A stretch of DNA of 64,000 nt. Source: Sodalis praecaptivus (GTDB lineage: Bacteria > Pseudomonadota > Gammaproteobacteria > Enterobacterales > Enterobacteriaceae). Of the stretch, positions 32,146 through 42,539 are shown piece by piece. Numbering within the stretch: the first letter of the stretch is position 1; the number at the start of each line of letters is the position of its first letter. The notes under the pieces are model-generated. The model was not told the DNA's origin. It saw only the letters and a list, made by a program, of their open reading frames with translations, and did not search any database. The position numbers and the translations under genes are program-made. Location of the stretch: the NCBI RefSeq assembly GCF_000517425.1, contig NZ_CP006569.1, positions 2,842,760 through 2,906,759 of the forward strand. The letters run 5' to 3'.

Positions 32146-33160
32146 GGTTTTCCTTTGCGTTCTGCCGCTGGCGATAGTGCTGTACCGCCTGGTTATGGCT
32201 CGCCAAATTGGTGGTAAACACATGACCACCGCGCCCGTCGGCGACGAAATAGAGGTAGGCGCTTTTCTCTGGGTGCGCAGCCGCCTCCAGTGAAGCCTGG
32301 CCGGGCATCGCAATCGGCGTCGGCGGCAGCCCGGTAATGATATAGGTATTATACGGCGTCGGCGTCGTTAAATCCTGCCGCGTAATACTGCCGCGATAAT
32401 TTTCGCCCATACCGTAGATAACCGTTGGGTCGGTTTGCAGTTTCATGCCGATACGCAGCCGGTTAATAAACACCGACGCAACGCGCGCCCGCTCCTCTTT
32501 CACCCCGGTCTCTTTTTCAATGATGGAGGCCATGGTCAACAGCGCCTGCGGGGTCTTGTACGGCAGGCCCTCGGCCCGTCCCTGCCAGATCTGCGCCAGG
32601 CTAGTATTCATGCGCTGACGCGCGCGCTTGAGAATCGCGCTTTCGGGAGTATTGGCGGTATAAAGATAGGTGTCGGGATAAAACTGCCCCTCCAGCACGC
32701 TATCCGCCGCCTCACCGAGTTTCGCGCCCAGCGTCTGCGCAGTGGCGCCCTGCAGATCGTGTTTCATATACGGCGCCCGTCCGAGAATGACCAGCCACTC
32801 TTTCAGCGTTGATCCTTCAATAAAACGGATGGCAAACTGCGCCTCTTTGCCGCTGACCAGCAGTTGCAGCAGATCGCGCACCGTCATTCCCGGCTTCAGC
32901 CGATAGGTGCCGGCCTTGACCGGCGCCAACGACGGCTCCAGCTCCATCAGCCACGGCAGCCAGCCGAGATGTCGCGCCAAATGCTGTCTACGCAGCAACT
33001 GTTGCAGACCGTCGCGACCGGTTCCGGCCGGCAAGGTAAAAATTGTTTCCTGCTTGAGGATCAATGGCTCAGCGGCAAAATGTTTGATCCGCAACAGGCA
33101 GCCGACGGCCAGCGCTACCAGCACCAGCGGCAGGATGATGAGAAGCCTTTTCTTTTTCAT
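32135..33160 (-). CDS. mltG: endolytic murein transglycosylase MltG
   Basis: Inner-membrane lytic transglycosylase that cuts newly made glycan strands and sets their length. One N-terminal membrane helix (about 4-24), a LysM-like region, then the catalytic YceG domain with the Glu of [36 protein letters not shown] and [14 protein letters not shown]. The ATG at 33160 ([14 protein letters not shown]) matches E. coli; length 341 against 340. It lies between pabC and tmk, as in E. coli. Confidence 0.95.
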   Translation of the reverse strand: MKKKRLLIILPLVLVALAVGCLLRIKHFAAEPLILKQETIFTLPAGTGRDGLQQLLRRQHLARHLGWLPWLMELEPSLAPVKAGTYRLKPGMTVRDLLQLLVSGKEAQFAIRFIEGSTLKEWLVILGRAPYMKHDLQGATAQTLGAKLGEAADSVLEGQFYPDTYLYTANTPESAILKRARQRMNTSLAQIWQGRAEGLPYKTPQALLTMASIIEKETGVKEERARVASVFINRLRIGMKLQTDPTVIYGMGENYRGSITRQDLTTPTPYNTYIITGLPPTPIAMPGQASLEAAAHPEKSAYLYFVADGRGGHVFTTNLASHNQAVQHYRQRQNAKENHEQ

Positions 33161-33245
33161 CGATAAATTCACGTTCCCTTCCAAACCAACAGGCCGGTCG
33201 CACACCGGCCAAAAATCAACATAACGACTTCACGTCCGGCGTCGG

Positions 33246-34043
33246 TCAACACAGCGGACTAAGCTGCAGGTAGAGCGTTCTGTCGGCATACTGCCGGCTG
33301 TCTATCGCCCACACCGGCACCACCGGCAACAGGGCGTTGGTGATAAACACCTCATCCGCCGTGTCCAGGGCGTCGGGCCCGACGCTCACTTCCTCCAGCG
33401 AGTAGCCCAGCGTCGGCAGCAGCGACATGACGTGGCGACGCATCACGCCGGCGACGCCGGCATAACGCAGCGCGGGGGTGAACACCTCTCGCCCTTGGCG
33501 CCAGAAAAGATTGGCGCTGCAACACTCCACCACCACACCCTCAGTGTCCAGCACCAGCGCCTCGTCCGCGCCGTCGCGGTCCAGGTGGGCGCGCACGAGC
33601 ACCTGCTCCAAACGGTTATTGTGCTTAATACCCGCCAGCAGCGGATTACGCGCCAGGCGCACCGGGCTTAGGCTCAGCCGCACGCCTTCCTGGCGCCAGC
33701 GGGGATACTGCGCCGGCGCAGGAGTGCGCGCAACGATGCGCTGCGGCGCGTCGCAGCCGCGAAAGCTATAGCCCCTGCCGCCGCTGCCGCGGCTTATCAG
33801 CGCTTTGATCACGCCATCGCCGCCGCCGTGTGCGGCCGCCAGCATTTCACCACGCAGGGCGTCGACATCGAATGGCGCGAACAGCAACCGCTGCCCCGCC
33901 TGCGCCAGCCGTTCGAGATGCCACGTCAGCAGAGGAATGTCTCCATTAAGCAACCGGGCGGTGGTGAAGAAACCATCGCCGAAATGTACGGCACGATCGG
34001 TGAGCGGCAATTGTGCCTGCGGGATACCGTTGATCCAATACAT
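33246..34043 (-). CDS. pabC: aminodeoxychorismate lyase PabC
   Basis: PLP-dependent fold-type IV lyase that converts 4-amino-4-deoxychorismate to p-aminobenzoate and pyruvate, for folate synthesis. The PLP lysine lies in LAGIKHNNRLEQVL (about residue 140), and DRAVHFGDGFFTT is the typical N-terminal motif. Length 265 against 269 in E. coli. A terminator at 34073-34100 separates it from fabF, so pabC probably depends on read-through or its own promoter. Confidence 0.92.
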   Translation of the reverse strand: MYWINGIPQAQLPLTDRAVHFGDGFFTTARLLNGDIPLLTWHLERLAQAGQRLLFAPFDVDALRGEMLAAAHGGGDGVIKALISRGSGGRGYSFRGCDAPQRIVARTPAPAQYPRWRQEGVRLSLSPVRLARNPLLAGIKHNNRLEQVLVRAHLDRDGADEALVLDTEGVVVECCSANLFWRQGREVFTPALRYAGVAGVMRRHVMSLLPTLGYSLEEVSVGPDALDTADEVFITNALLPVVPVWAIDSRQYADRTLYLQLSPLC

Positions 34044-34072
34044 TTCACCTCCTCTGGGTCGGTCGCGAAAGA

Positions 34073-34100
34073 CTAAAAAAAATGGCCCGATAACGGGCCA
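34073..34100 (-). terminator. terminator after fabF
   Basis: A 7-bp GC-rich stem (TGGCCCG at 34083-34089 with CGGGCCA at 34094-34100) and a 4-base loop, followed on the minus strand by about ten T residues (A run 34073-34082). It lies just past the fabF stop. Confidence 0.88.
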
Positions 34101-34118
34101 TTAAGCAACATGCTACGA

Positions 34119-35360
34119 TTAAATCGCGCGGAACACCAGCGAGCCGTTGGTGCCGCCGAAGCCGAACGAGTTGCACAAGGTGTAATCCATCCCCTTGACC
34201 TGACGCGCTTCTTTCGGCACATAGTCCAGGTCGCAACCTTCGTCGGGATTATCCAGATTAATGGTCGGAGGAATCGCCTGATCGCGTAACGCCAACACGC
34301 TGAAGATGGCTTCAATAGCGCCGGCCGCCCCCAGCAGATGCCCCGTCATCGACTTCGTGGAGCTCACCATCACTTTGCCGGCGGACTCGGCGAATACCGC
34401 TTTCACCGCCTGGGTTTCGGCTTTATCGCCGGCGGGCGTCGAGGTACCGTGCGCATTGATATAGGCCACCTGCGCCGGCGTTATGCCCGCATCGCGTAGC
34501 GCGTTGATCATCGATCGCGCGGCGCCGGCGCCGTCATCCGGCGGCGAGGTCATGTGGTACGCATCGCTGCTCATGCCAAATCCGACCACTTCGGCGTAGA
34601 TTTTCGCGCCGCGCCGTTTGGCGTGCTCATACTCCTCCAGCACCATCACGCCCGCGCCGTCGCCAAGAACGAAACCGTCGCGGTCGCGATCCCAAGGACG
34701 GCTTGCGGCCTGGGGATCGTCGTTGCGGGTCGACAGCGCCCGCGCCGCGCCAAAACCGCCGACGCCCAGCGGCGTGCTGCCTTTCTCGGCGCCCCCCGCC
34801 AGCATCACGTCCGCGTCGTCATAAGCGATAATGCGCGCCGCATGGCCGATATTATGCACGCCGGTGGTACAGGCGGTGGCAATGGAGATGCTCGGCCCGC
34901 GCAGGCCACACATGATGGACAAATGGCCTGCCACCATATTGACAATGGTCGAGGGGACGAAGAACGGACTGATTTTGCGCGGTCCGCCGTTCACCAGGGC
35001 GCTGTGATTCTCTTCAATCAGCCCCAGGCCGCCGATACCCGAACCGATGGCCGCGCCGATACGATCGGCGTTTTCTTCGGTTACCACCAGGCCGGAGTCC
35101 TGCATTGCCTGGAGGCCGGCGGCGACGCCATACTGGATGAAGGCATCCATCTTGCGGGCTTCTTTGCGCGACAGATAATCTTCAGAATTAAAATTTTTAA
35201 CTAAGCCTGCAAAACGTGTTGCATAGGCAGTAGTATCAAAATGGTCGATCAGGCCGATGCCACTCTGTCCGGCAAGGAGCGCGCTCCACGTAGATTCTAC
35301 GGTATTGCCGACAGGAGACAACATGCCAAGTCCGGTCACAACTACTCGACGCTTAGACAC
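34119..35360 (-). CDS. fabF: 3-oxoacyl-ACP synthase II (FabF)
   Basis: Condensing enzyme that elongates acyl-ACP with malonyl-ACP and is key for making cis-vaccenate. Catalytic Cys164 lies in [13 protein letters not shown] (E. coli has ACTSG), and the two His are in [11 protein letters not shown] and TGHLLGAAG. Length 413 residues, as in E. coli. It follows acpP after an 80-bp spacer that holds a terminator-like hairpin, and ends in its own terminator. Confidence 0.97.
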   Translation of the reverse strand: MSKRRVVVTGLGMLSPVGNTVESTWSALLAGQSGIGLIDHFDTTAYATRFAGLVKNFNSEDYLSRKEARKMDAFIQYGVAAGLQAMQDSGLVVTEENADRIGAAIGSGIGGLGLIEENHSALVNGGPRKISPFFVPSTIVNMVAGHLSIMCGLRGPSISIATACTTGVHNIGHAARIIAYDDADVMLAGGAEKGSTPLGVGGFGAARALSTRNDDPQAASRPWDRDRDGFVLGDGAGVMVLEEYEHAKRRGAKIYAEVVGFGMSSDAYHMTSPPDDGAGAARSMINALRDAGITPAQVAYINAHGTSTPAGDKAETQAVKAVFAESAGKVMVSSTKSMTGHLLGAAGAIEAIFSVLALRDQAIPPTINLDNPDEGCDLDYVPKEARQVKGMDYTLCNSFGFGGTNGSLVFRAI

Positions 35361-35400
35361 GTTTGTCCTCCAGGGAGGGAAAATAGTTTACTGTGGGACT

Positions 35401-35429
35401 AAAAACTTAGGCGGTCGAGTGACCGCCTA
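35401..35429 (-). terminator. terminator/attenuator between acpP and fabF
   Basis: A perfect 9-bp stem (35408-35416 with 35421-35429) and a 4-base loop, followed on the minus strand by AGTTTTT. It should end many transcripts after acpP, which is needed in far larger amounts than fabF. Confidence 0.82.
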
Positions 35430-35440
35430 GGGATGTTCGC

Positions 35441-35677
35441 TTACTGCTGGCTTGCCTGAATAAAATCAATTGCTGCCTGAACAGTAGTGATTTTCTCAGC
35501 TTCTTCGTCCGGAATTTCGGTATCGAACTCTTCTTCCAGCGCCATTACCAGCTCAACGGTGTCAAGAGAGTCAGCGCCGAGGTCGTCAACGAAAGAAGCA
35601 TTATTTACGACTTCTTCTTTCTTAACGCCCAGTTGCTCAGCGATGATTGCCTTAACGCTTTCTTCGATAGTGCTCAT
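35441..35677 (-). CDS. acpP: acyl carrier protein AcpP
   Basis: Small acidic carrier of growing acyl chains. Ser37 in [10 protein letters not shown] is the site of the 4'-phosphopantetheine group. The 78 residues are nearly identical to E. coli, differing mainly at the C-terminus (IQASQQ). An AT-rich leader with TAAGAG precedes the ATG. It sits between fabG and fabF. Confidence 0.98.
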   Translation of the reverse strand: MSTIEESVKAIIAEQLGVKKEEVVNNASFVDDLGADSLDTVELVMALEEEFDTEIPDEEAEKITTVQAAIDFIQASQQ

Positions 35678-35831
35678 ACTCTTAAATTTCCTATCAAAAC
35701 TCGCTTACGCGATGGTTTTCGTAGTGTATAAAATGTTGAAAAAGATGCAACTCAATCCCGGCTGGTCGAACCACGATTTTATGCTATTTTGCGGTTTTTA
35801 CCACAAATAACGCAAATGATTTTCGTGCTTT

Positions 35832-36566
35832 TTACAGCATATACATGCCGCCATTGACATGTATCGTTTCGCCGGTAATGTATGCCGCCTCCTCAGAGGC
35901 GAAAAAAGCGACAGCACTGGCGATTTCTTTCGGATAGCCGAGACGATTTGCCGGAATCTGGGACAAAATGCCCGCACGGTGCTCATCTGTCAACGCTTCG
36001 GTCATATCTGTCGCGATAAATCCCGGCGCCACCACGTTGACCGTAATGCCGCGCGAGGCGACTTCACGCGCCAGCGATTTACTAAAGCCAATTAACCCCG
36101 CCTTGGCGGCGGCATAATTGGCCTGTCCCGCATTGCCCATGGCGCCAACAACAGAACCGATTGTAATAATTCTGCCGTAGCGCTTTTTCATCATGGCCCG
36201 CATTACCGCTTTCGACATGCGGAATACGGACGTCAGATTAGTATCAAGAATAGACTGCCATTCGTCTTCTTTCATGCGCATCAGCAGATTATCACGCGTA
36301 ATGCCCGCATTATTCACTAAAATATCCGCGTCGCCAAATTCTGCGCGCATTTTCTCTAAAAAAGCCTCGATGGAATCGTTACTGGAAACATCCAATTCCA
36401 TTCCTTTACCGCTGTCGCCCAGATAGGCGCTGATAGCAGCCGCGCCTGATTCACTGGTAGCGGTACCAATCACAGTCGCGCCACGCGCCGCGAGCGTTTC
36501 CGCTATCGCGCGGCCAATACCCCGGCTAGCGCCGGTCACCAGCGCAATTTTACCTTCAAAGCTCAT
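35832..36566 (-). CDS. fabG: 3-oxoacyl-ACP reductase FabG
   Basis: NADPH-dependent reductase of fatty-acid elongation. Rossmann motif TGASRGIG (11-18) and the catalytic Ser138, Tyr151 and Lys155 are present in IGSVV and NYAAAK. Length 244 residues, as in E. coli. The ATG at 36566 (MSFEGKIALVTG) is preferred; an upstream start at 36578 would add four residues. It lies 14 bp after fabD and 154 bp before acpP. Confidence 0.97.
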   Translation of the reverse strand: MSFEGKIALVTGASRGIGRAIAETLAARGATVIGTATSESGAAAISAYLGDSGKGMELDVSSNDSIEAFLEKMRAEFGDADILVNNAGITRDNLLMRMKEDEWQSILDTNLTSVFRMSKAVMRAMMKKRYGRIITIGSVVGAMGNAGQANYAAAKAGLIGFSKSLAREVASRGITVNVVAPGFIATDMTEALTDEHRAGILSQIPANRLGYPKEIASAVAFFASEEAAYITGETIHVNGGMYML

Positions 36567-36580
36567 CTGTAACCCCAATG

Positions 36581-37510
36581 TTAAAGTTCAATCGCTGCGG
36601 CCAGCGAGGCGGGATCGTTCACCGCCGCGCCCGACAGGGTGCCGACAATACGTTTGGTGAGTCCGGTAAGCACCTTACCCGGGCCGACTTCCAACAACAC
36701 CTCTACGCCCTGGGCCGCAAGGTACTCCACGGTTTCAGTCCAGCGCACCGGGCTATAAAGCTGGCGCACCAATGCTTGACGGATGGCCGCCGGATCCTGC
36801 TCCGCGCGTACATCAACGTTATTGATCACCGGGATCTGCGGCGCGACAAATGTTACCGCTTCCAACGCCTGCGCCAGTTTCTCCGCGGCGGGCTTCATCA
36901 GGGCACAATGGGACGGCACGCTGACCGGCAACGGCAACGCGCGCTTAGCCCCGGCTTCCTTACAGAATACGCCGGCCCGTTCCACCGCTTCCTTATGCCC
37001 GGCGATAACCACCTGACCCGGCGAATTGAAATTCACCGGCGAAACCACTTGCCCCTGAGCCGCCCGCTCACAGGCGGCGGCAATAGCATCGTTGTCCAGC
37101 CCGATGATAGCGGACATTGCGCCGCTACCGGCCGGTACCGCTTCCTGCATTAGTTTGCCGCGCAGCGCCACCAGCGCAATTGCCGCGGTGAAATCCAGAC
37201 TGCCGGCGCAAACCAGCGCCGAATACTCGCCTAGACTGTGACCAGCCAGCAGCGCCGGCGCCCGTCCGGCCTGCTGCTGCCAGACGCGCCACAGGGCAAC
37301 AGATGACGCCAATAATGCCGGCTGGGTCTGCCAGGTTTTGTTCAGCTCTTCAGCCGGGCCTTGCTGCACCCGCTGCCACAAATCATAGCCCAGAGCGGCG
37401 GACGCTTCGGCGAACGTCGCCTCGACCACCGCGTGCTCCGCCGCCAGCTCCGCCAGCATCCCCACCGTCTGGGAGCCCTGTCCTGGAAATACCATGGCAA
37501 AAACAGTCAT
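36581..37510 (-). CDS. fabD: malonyl-CoA:ACP transacylase FabD
   Basis: Moves malonyl from CoA to ACP to supply chain extension. The nucleophile Ser92 lies in GHSLGEYSA, the catalytic His in VPSHCALMKPA, and the N-terminal FPGQGSQ motif is intact. Length 309 residues equals E. coli. It lies 18 bp after fabH and 14 bp before fabG in the fab cluster. Confidence 0.97.
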   Translation of the reverse strand: MTVFAMVFPGQGSQTVGMLAELAAEHAVVEATFAEASAALGYDLWQRVQQGPAEELNKTWQTQPALLASSVALWRVWQQQAGRAPALLAGHSLGEYSALVCAGSLDFTAAIALVALRGKLMQEAVPAGSGAMSAIIGLDNDAIAAACERAAQGQVVSPVNFNSPGQVVIAGHKEAVERAGVFCKEAGAKRALPLPVSVPSHCALMKPAAEKLAQALEAVTFVAPQIPVINNVDVRAEQDPAAIRQALVRQLYSPVRWTETVEYLAAQGVEVLLEVGPGKVLTGLTKRIVGTLSGAAVNDPASLAAAIEL

Positions 37511-37528
37511 TATTATGCTTCCTGTAGA

Positions 37529-38482
37529 TTAAAACCGTAACAGCGCCGAGCCCCAGGTGAAACCGCCACCAAAGGCTTCAAGCAGCACCAGCTGTCCCGG
37601 CTGAATGCGACCGTCGCGCACCGCTTCATCGAGCGCCAGCGGCACCGAAGCGGCGGAGGTATTGCCGTGCCTATCCAGTGTGACCACCACTTTTTCCATG
37701 CCCATTCCCAGGCGTTTGGCGGTGGCGGTAATGATGCGCAGGTTGGCCTGATGCGGCACCAGCCAGTCCAGCTCGCTGCGATCGAGCGCGTTGGCGCTGA
37801 GCGTTTCGTCAACGATATGCGCCAGTTCGGTGACCGCCACCTTGAACACTTCGTTACCCGACATCGTCAGGTAAGCGGAAGCGGCGGGATCCAGGCGATT
37901 ATGATACGGAAGCGTCAGCAGATCGCCATAGCGGCCATCGGCGTGCAGATGCGTGGAAATGATGCCCGGTGTCGCCGAGCGTCCGAGTACCACCGCGCCC
38001 GCCCCGTCACCGAACAGAATCAACGTACCGCGATCCTCGGGGTCCAGGGTATGGCTTAACGTATCGGACCCTACCACCAGCGCATACTCGACCGCGCCGT
38101 TTTTGATATAGGTGTCCGCTACCCCGAGCGCATAGGCAAAACCGGCGCAGGCCGCCGCCATATCGAAAGCGATGCAGTCGTTGATCCCCAGGTCGCGCTG
38201 AATCTGACAGGCTGAACTGGGAAACGCGTGGCTGGACGAGGTGGTGGCAACAATCACCATGCCGACTTTTTCCGCCTCGATGCCGGCCATATTCAGCGCT
38301 TGTTCAGCGGCATGACGCCCCATACTGGAGACGGTTTCATCGGCACTGGCGATGCGGCGTTCACGGATGCCGGTTCGGGTGACAATCCACTCATCCGAAG
38401 TGTCCACCATTTTTTCCAGGTCGGCGTTGGACCGAATTTGCGCCGGAAGATAGCTCCCGGTACCGAGAATCTTAGTAAACAT
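37529..38482 (-). CDS. fabH: 3-oxoacyl-ACP synthase III (FabH)
   Basis: Starts fatty-acid synthesis by condensing acetyl-CoA with malonyl-ACP. Catalytic Cys112 in [12 protein letters not shown], His in [11 protein letters not shown] and Asn in [13 protein letters not shown] are present. Length 317 residues, as in E. coli. It lies six bases after plsX, which suggests coupling between phospholipid and fatty-acid synthesis genes. Confidence 0.97.
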   Translation of the reverse strand: MFTKILGTGSYLPAQIRSNADLEKMVDTSDEWIVTRTGIRERRIASADETVSSMGRHAAEQALNMAGIEAEKVGMVIVATTSSSHAFPSSACQIQRDLGINDCIAFDMAAACAGFAYALGVADTYIKNGAVEYALVVGSDTLSHTLDPEDRGTLILFGDGAGAVVLGRSATPGIISTHLHADGRYGDLLTLPYHNRLDPAASAYLTMSGNEVFKVAVTELAHIVDETLSANALDRSELDWLVPHQANLRIITATAKRLGMGMEKVVVTLDRHGNTSAASVPLALDEAVRDGRIQPGQLVLLEAFGGGFTWGSALLRF

Positions 38483-38488
38483 GTACGC

Positions 38489-39523
38489 TTAATCACTCTT
38501 GGGTAGTACCGCATCCAGGCGTGCGGCAATCCGCTCCGGGATCTGCCGCTCCACCGCTTGCATTGCCTGTTCGATAGCGGCGGTAAACGCGCGCTGATTT
38601 GCCGCACCGTGGCTTTTAATTACGGTGCCTCGCAAACCTATCAGGCAAGCGCCATTATATTGGTCGGGATTCAGTTGCCCGAATTGACGAATCAGGCGAC
38701 GTTTCATCCAGCGCTTGACCCATTGCATCAGCCAACCCTGCCTGCCGCTTTCCCCAGAGGATTTCAGCAATGACAGAAAAACTCTTATCACCCCTTCCAT
38801 AGTCTTTAATGTGACGTTACCAACAAAACCGTCACAGACCAGGACATCGGTTTTTCCCGTCAATAATTCATTGGCTTCAAGATAGCCGATATAATTGATT
38901 GACGGAACATCTCGTAACAGTGCCGCCGCGTGCTGAATAGGGTCGAGGCCCTTGGTTTCTTCCTCGCCGATATTCAAAAGCGCTACGCGCGGGTTATTCA
39001 CCCCCACGATGTGCTCCGCCATCACCGCGCCCATGACGGCGAATTGCGCCAGCATCGAACCATCGCAGGCGACGTTGGCGCCCAAATCCAGCACCACCGT
39101 TTTGCCCTGCTTTTGATGGGGCAAAACCACCATCAGCGCCGGCCGCTCAATACCGTCGAGGGGTTTTAGCACCAGCTTCGCCAGCCCCATCAGCGCGCCG
39201 GTATTGCCGGCGCTGACGCAGGCCTGGGCGCGGCCGTCCTTGATAAGCTCCAGCGCAACGCGCATGGATGTCCCGCGGCTGGCCCGTATGGCCTGCGACG
39301 GTTTGGCGTCACTGGTAATAACCGATTCAGCGGGTATGACCGTCAATCGCTCGCGCAGAACGGAATCGGTTTTTACCAGTAAAGGATTAATCGCTGCGGG
39401 ATTGCCGACGAGCAGCAGTTCAAGTTGCGGATATGAGACCAGTGCCTGCAATGCTGCAGGCACCGTCACGGCGGGACCAAAGTCACCGCCCATTGCATCT
39501 AACGCAAGGGTTAGACGTCTCAA
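38489..39523 (-). CDS. plsX: phosphate acyltransferase PlsX
   Basis: Makes acyl-phosphate from acyl-ACP for the first step of phospholipid synthesis. Conserved [10 protein letters not shown] at the N-terminus, [22 protein letters not shown] and [17 protein letters not shown] are all present. The start is set at TTG 39523 ([13 protein letters not shown]): it has AAGG upstream and lies 16 bp after the rpmF stop. An open frame further upstream overlaps rpmF and has no homology. This gives 344 residues; the C-terminus is shorter than that of E. coli (356). Confidence 0.94.
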   Translation of the reverse strand: MRRLTLALDAMGGDFGPAVTVPAALQALVSYPQLELLLVGNPAAINPLLVKTDSVLRERLTVIPAESVITSDAKPSQAIRASRGTSMRVALELIKDGRAQACVSAGNTGALMGLAKLVLKPLDGIERPALMVVLPHQKQGKTVVLDLGANVACDGSMLAQFAVMGAVMAEHIVGVNNPRVALLNIGEEETKGLDPIQHAAALLRDVPSINYIGYLEANELLTGKTDVLVCDGFVGNVTLKTMEGVIRVFLSLLKSSGESGRQGWLMQWVKRWMKRRLIRQFGQLNPDQYNGACLIGLRGTVIKSHGAANQRAFTAAIEQAMQAVERQIPERIAARLDAVLPKSD

Positions 39524-39539
39524 TGTATCGCCTTGGGAA

Positions 39540-39710
39540 TTACTTGGCGATAACTTTACGACCGCGGTAGAAACCGTCGGCGGTGATGTGGTGACGCAGG
39601 TGGGTTTCACCGGAAGCTTTGTCCACTGATACAGTGGAGGTGGTCAGCGCGTCGTGAGAACGGCGCATACCACGTTTGGAACGGGTGGGTTTATTTTGTT
39701 GTACGGCCAT
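39540..39710 (-). CDS. rpmF: 50S ribosomal protein L32
   Basis: A 56-residue ribosomal protein ([20 protein letters not shown] at the start, RGRKVIAK at the end) that is nearly identical to E. coli L32. It is hidden by longer frames in other phases. It lies between yceD (16 bp upstream) and plsX (16 bp downstream), the usual order in enteric bacteria, where ribosome and lipid synthesis genes share a transcript. Confidence 0.97.
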   Translation of the reverse strand: MAVQQNKPTRSKRGMRRSHDALTTSTVSVDKASGETHLRHHITADGFYRGRKVIAK

Positions 39711-39726
39711 GGACCTTACTCCTCGA

Positions 39727-40248
39727 TTACTTATGCTTTAAACTGGCTAATACGGAAAATGGATTAGGTTTTTCCGCCTCGGCGGGTAGTTTACCAAATA
39801 CCTGTTCCGTTGCGGACACTTCACAGTGTTCAGGATCATGCACCGGCGCGATAGGCAAAGAAAGAATAATTTCATCTTCAATCATTGCCAACAAATCCAC
39901 CTCGCCAAATTCATCGACGTAGACCGCCTCATACGCTTCCGGCAACGCCTCAGCCTGCTCGTCGCTGACGACCGGACTGAAACTGAATGTCGTGTGAACC
40001 TGATGCGCAAACGGCTGGTTGCAACGCTGGCAGCGCAGAGTTACCTCTACGTCCGCGTGGCCGCTAATCACCGCCAGGCGCTGGTTATCGATTGCGAACG
40101 ACAACGCGGCCTCGACATCACTCTCCACACTCACCACGGATTCGGCAACACGCGTTACCCGCTCAGGCGCATAGACTCCAGCGTAGTCCAGGCGTTTCTG
40201 AGCGGTGCGTACCGCATCAATGGTCAAGGGTAATTTTACCTTTTGCAT
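39727..40248 (-). CDS. yceD: YceD (DUF177), 23S rRNA accumulation protein
   Basis: Conserved protein of 173 residues, linked in plants and bacteria to 23S rRNA build-up; its exact activity is not known. The paired cysteines of [10 protein letters not shown] (about 90) and a later HDPEHC resemble a metal-binding site. It heads the yceD-rpmF-plsX-fabHDG-acpP-fabF run on the minus strand, as in E. coli. Confidence 0.93.
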   Translation of the reverse strand: MQKVKLPLTIDAVRTAQKRLDYAGVYAPERVTRVAESVVSVESDVEAALSFAIDNQRLAVISGHADVEVTLRCQRCNQPFAHQVHTTFSFSPVVSDEQAEALPEAYEAVYVDEFGEVDLLAMIEDEIILSLPIAPVHDPEHCEVSATEQVFGKLPAEAEKPNPFSVLASLKHK

Positions 40249-40390
40249 AGGGCGCGCATATTAACTTTGTAACGGGCGGGAGTCAAAGAAAAAGGGTGTT
40301 TTGCACCGCTTTTCCCCCATATTCGCATTATTGACGCCGGACAGTTTAAAATGCGGCGGTCATTTTCGCCATACTGCGGGTAACAGTGTC

Positions 40391-40991
40391 ATGAATAAAA
40401 TTGTGTTGGCCTCCTCTTCCCCTTACCGCCTCTTCCCCTTACCGCCGCGCGCTGCTGGAGAAGCTGAAAATACCGTTTGATTACCTGGCGCCAGATATCG
40501 ATGAAACCCCGCTCGCCGGCGAAACGGCGGCGCAAATGGTGCAGCGTTTGGCCAGCGCGAAAGCGCAGGCGCTGGCCGACAGATATCCCCACCACCTGAT
40601 AATCGGTTCCGATCAGTGCTGCGTGTTAGCGGGTCAAATCACGGGTAAGCCGTTAACGGAAGCGAATGCCATTGCGCAGCTCACCCGCGCTTCCGGTAAA
40701 GCGGTAACGTTCTACACCGGTCTGGCACTGCTTAACAGCGCCAGCGGACGGCTACAGACGTGTATGGAGCCCTTTGTCGTCCATTTCCGGACGCTGGAGG
40801 ACGCGGAAATCGCCGGCTATGTGCGTTTGGAACAACCTTTGCAGTGTGCGGGCAGTTTTCAGTGCGAAGGCTTGGGGATCGCGCTGTTCGAGGCGCTGGA
40901 AGGCCGCGATCCCAATACCTTGATCGGGCTGCCGCTGCTGGCACTCGCCGACATGTTGCGCCGGGAGGGGGTGAATCCGCTGCGGGCGTAA
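40391..40991 (+). pseudogene. yceF: yceF (Maf-family m7GTP pyrophosphatase) frameshifted by a 16-bp duplication
   Basis: E. coli YceF hydrolyses 7-methyl-GTP and related modified nucleotides. The ATG at 40391 reads [13 protein letters not shown] and then leaves frame because a 16-bp segment is repeated in tandem at 40413-40444; that frame stops at 40478 after 29 codons. If one copy is removed, the frame joins exactly to [22 protein letters not shown] and continues intact to 40989. The rest of the protein, including [24 protein letters not shown] and the end REGVNP, is well preserved, so the event looks recent. A TTG at 40401 in the downstream frame could give a 196-residue protein that keeps ASSPYRR but lacks the first beta strand. 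Sequencing error is the main alternative. Confidence 0.8.
40413..40444. repeat. 16-bp tandem duplication inside yceF
   Basis: CCTCTTCCCCTTACCG occurs twice in a row (40413-40428 and 40429-40444), and the next two bases CC also fit a third start. Because 16 is not a multiple of three, it shifts the yceF frame. Confidence 0.97.
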
Positions 40992-41021
40992 CCGTTAACA
41001 GCGGGCGCGCGCCCGAAACGG

Positions 41022-41978
41022 CTATTTATGATGGGCGCGCAGATACAGCAGGCACTGGCGCAGCGGCGCATCCAGCGGCGCTTCTATCCGCAGCATTTCG
41101 CCGCTGCCGGGATGATCAAAGCGCAGCGCGGCGGCATGCAAAAACAGGCGATTCAGACCGCACCCGGTTAGTTGCTGATCGAACGCACCGTCGCCGTAGC
41201 GATTGTCAAACGCGATGGGATGGCCGGCATGTTGGGCATGAACCCGAATCTGATGGGTGCGCCCGGTGATCGGACTCGCCCTGACCAGCGTGGCCAGCGT
41301 AAACCGCTCTTCCACCTTGAAACGGGTTTCCGACGGTTTTCCCTCGCTGTTTACCCGCACGATGCGCTCGCCGCTGGCGAGGATATTCTTCAGCAACGGC
41401 GCCGCGACCGTTTTAACGTGGGACTGCCACTGACCGCGCACCAGCGCCAGATAGTCCTTTTGCATCCCCTTGGCGCGCAATTGCTCATGCAGCGCGCGCA
41501 GCGCCGAACGTTTCTTGGCCACCAACAGCACGCCGGAGGTGTCCCGATCCAGGCGGTGAACCAATTCCAGAAAGCGCGCATCGGGGCGCAGGGCGCGCAG
41601 GCCTTCAATAACGCCAAAACTCAGACCGCTGCCGCCATGCACGGCCGTGCCGGCCGGTTTATTCAGAATCAGCAGATAATCGTCTTCATAAAGCACGGCG
41701 TCATTTAACGCGGCGACTTTATCGAGCCCGGTGGAAACAGGCGCCTGCTCGTCATCCGACCGTCGTACCGGTGGAATACGCACTTCATCATCATTTTGCA
41801 GTTTGTATTCCGGTTTTACCCTTTTTTTATTGACGCGTACTTCACCTTTACGCACGATGCGGTAAATCATGCTTTTCGGCACCCCTTTGAGGTGCGTACG
41901 CAAAAAATTGTCTATCCGCTGACCGGCTTCGTCTGCGGTGATGGTGATAAAATGTACGCCGGGATTATTCTCATTCAT
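41022..41978 (-). CDS. rluC: 23S rRNA pseudouridine(955/2504/2580) synthase RluC
   Basis: Makes three pseudouridines in 23S rRNA. N-terminal S4 RNA-binding domain (about 18-80, with [16 protein letters not shown] and [14 protein letters not shown]), then the RluA-type catalytic domain with [16 protein letters not shown] (catalytic Asp), [14 protein letters not shown] and GRTHQIRVH. The ATG at 41978 ([10 protein letters not shown]) fits the family; an upstream start at 42008 adds ten residues. Divergent from rne, as in E. coli. Confidence 0.95.
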   Translation of the reverse strand: MNENNPGVHFITITADEAGQRIDNFLRTHLKGVPKSMIYRIVRKGEVRVNKKRVKPEYKLQNDDEVRIPPVRRSDDEQAPVSTGLDKVAALNDAVLYEDDYLLILNKPAGTAVHGGSGLSFGVIEGLRALRPDARFLELVHRLDRDTSGVLLVAKKRSALRALHEQLRAKGMQKDYLALVRGQWQSHVKTVAAPLLKNILASGERIVRVNSEGKPSETRFKVEERFTLATLVRASPITGRTHQIRVHAQHAGHPIAFDNRYGDGAFDQQLTGCGLNRLFLHAAALRFDHPGSGEMLRIEAPLDAPLRQCLLYLRAHHK

Positions 41979-42539
41979 GGGCCGGGATTCTAAATATACC
42001 GACACCATAGCGCCACTTCTTTTTATGTGCTTAACTGTGGTTTCATCGGTAAAAGGTTTTTTCTGGTCCGGTGGCCTCTTTACGCTATTCTGTGAGAAGC
42101 CATCAGGATGGGTCTGAAACTTGTCATCGATGGCTAAAGTCGTCTTGCTATATGCGTGTCAGCAGTGGAATAATGCATTTACTTTCCACGCTTTCGCGTC
42201 TAGGACGAGTAATCGAGGAATTTTGAATTTGTCTGGTTTAGCCTAAACGCGGCAATGGCGTAAGACGTAATGGCTAATTCGGGCAGTTAGCGGGCTGCGG
42301 ATTGCAGCTTGGTCGGCAAAAGGAATCCGTTCTGGCAATAACCATCAGACGTTATTCCCCTGTAAAAGTGCTGTTTTCCGTTATGGGAAACAGGCTACCG
42401 AAATAATGCGCCCCTTAGCAAGCGACAACCGTGAGGTTGACGGCTTTGCGCCAAGTCACGGGGTCGTCGGTGATTACCCGGCCATGCGGTTTTTTGCCCG
42501 CAGCTCTGATGCCAATGCATAAAAAATGAGTAAGTTACG
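41979..42539 (+). promoter_or_regulatory. rluC-rne divergent promoter region and rne leader
   Basis: This 560-bp gap has no gene. In E. coli rne has a 361-nt untranslated leader whose hairpins let RNase E control its own mRNA. The last 100 bases here, including GCAGCTCTGATGCCAATGCA and ATGAGTAAGTTACG before the ATG, closely resemble the E. coli leader as I remember it. Segments with CTGGCAATAACCATCAGACG also look familiar. I therefore infer a conserved autoregulatory leader; the fold was not computed. Confidence 0.55.

Noticed and set aside
40249-40390. Small RNA between yceD and yceF (E. coli has sraB here)
   Set aside because: I could not see a conserved core or terminator good enough to call it.
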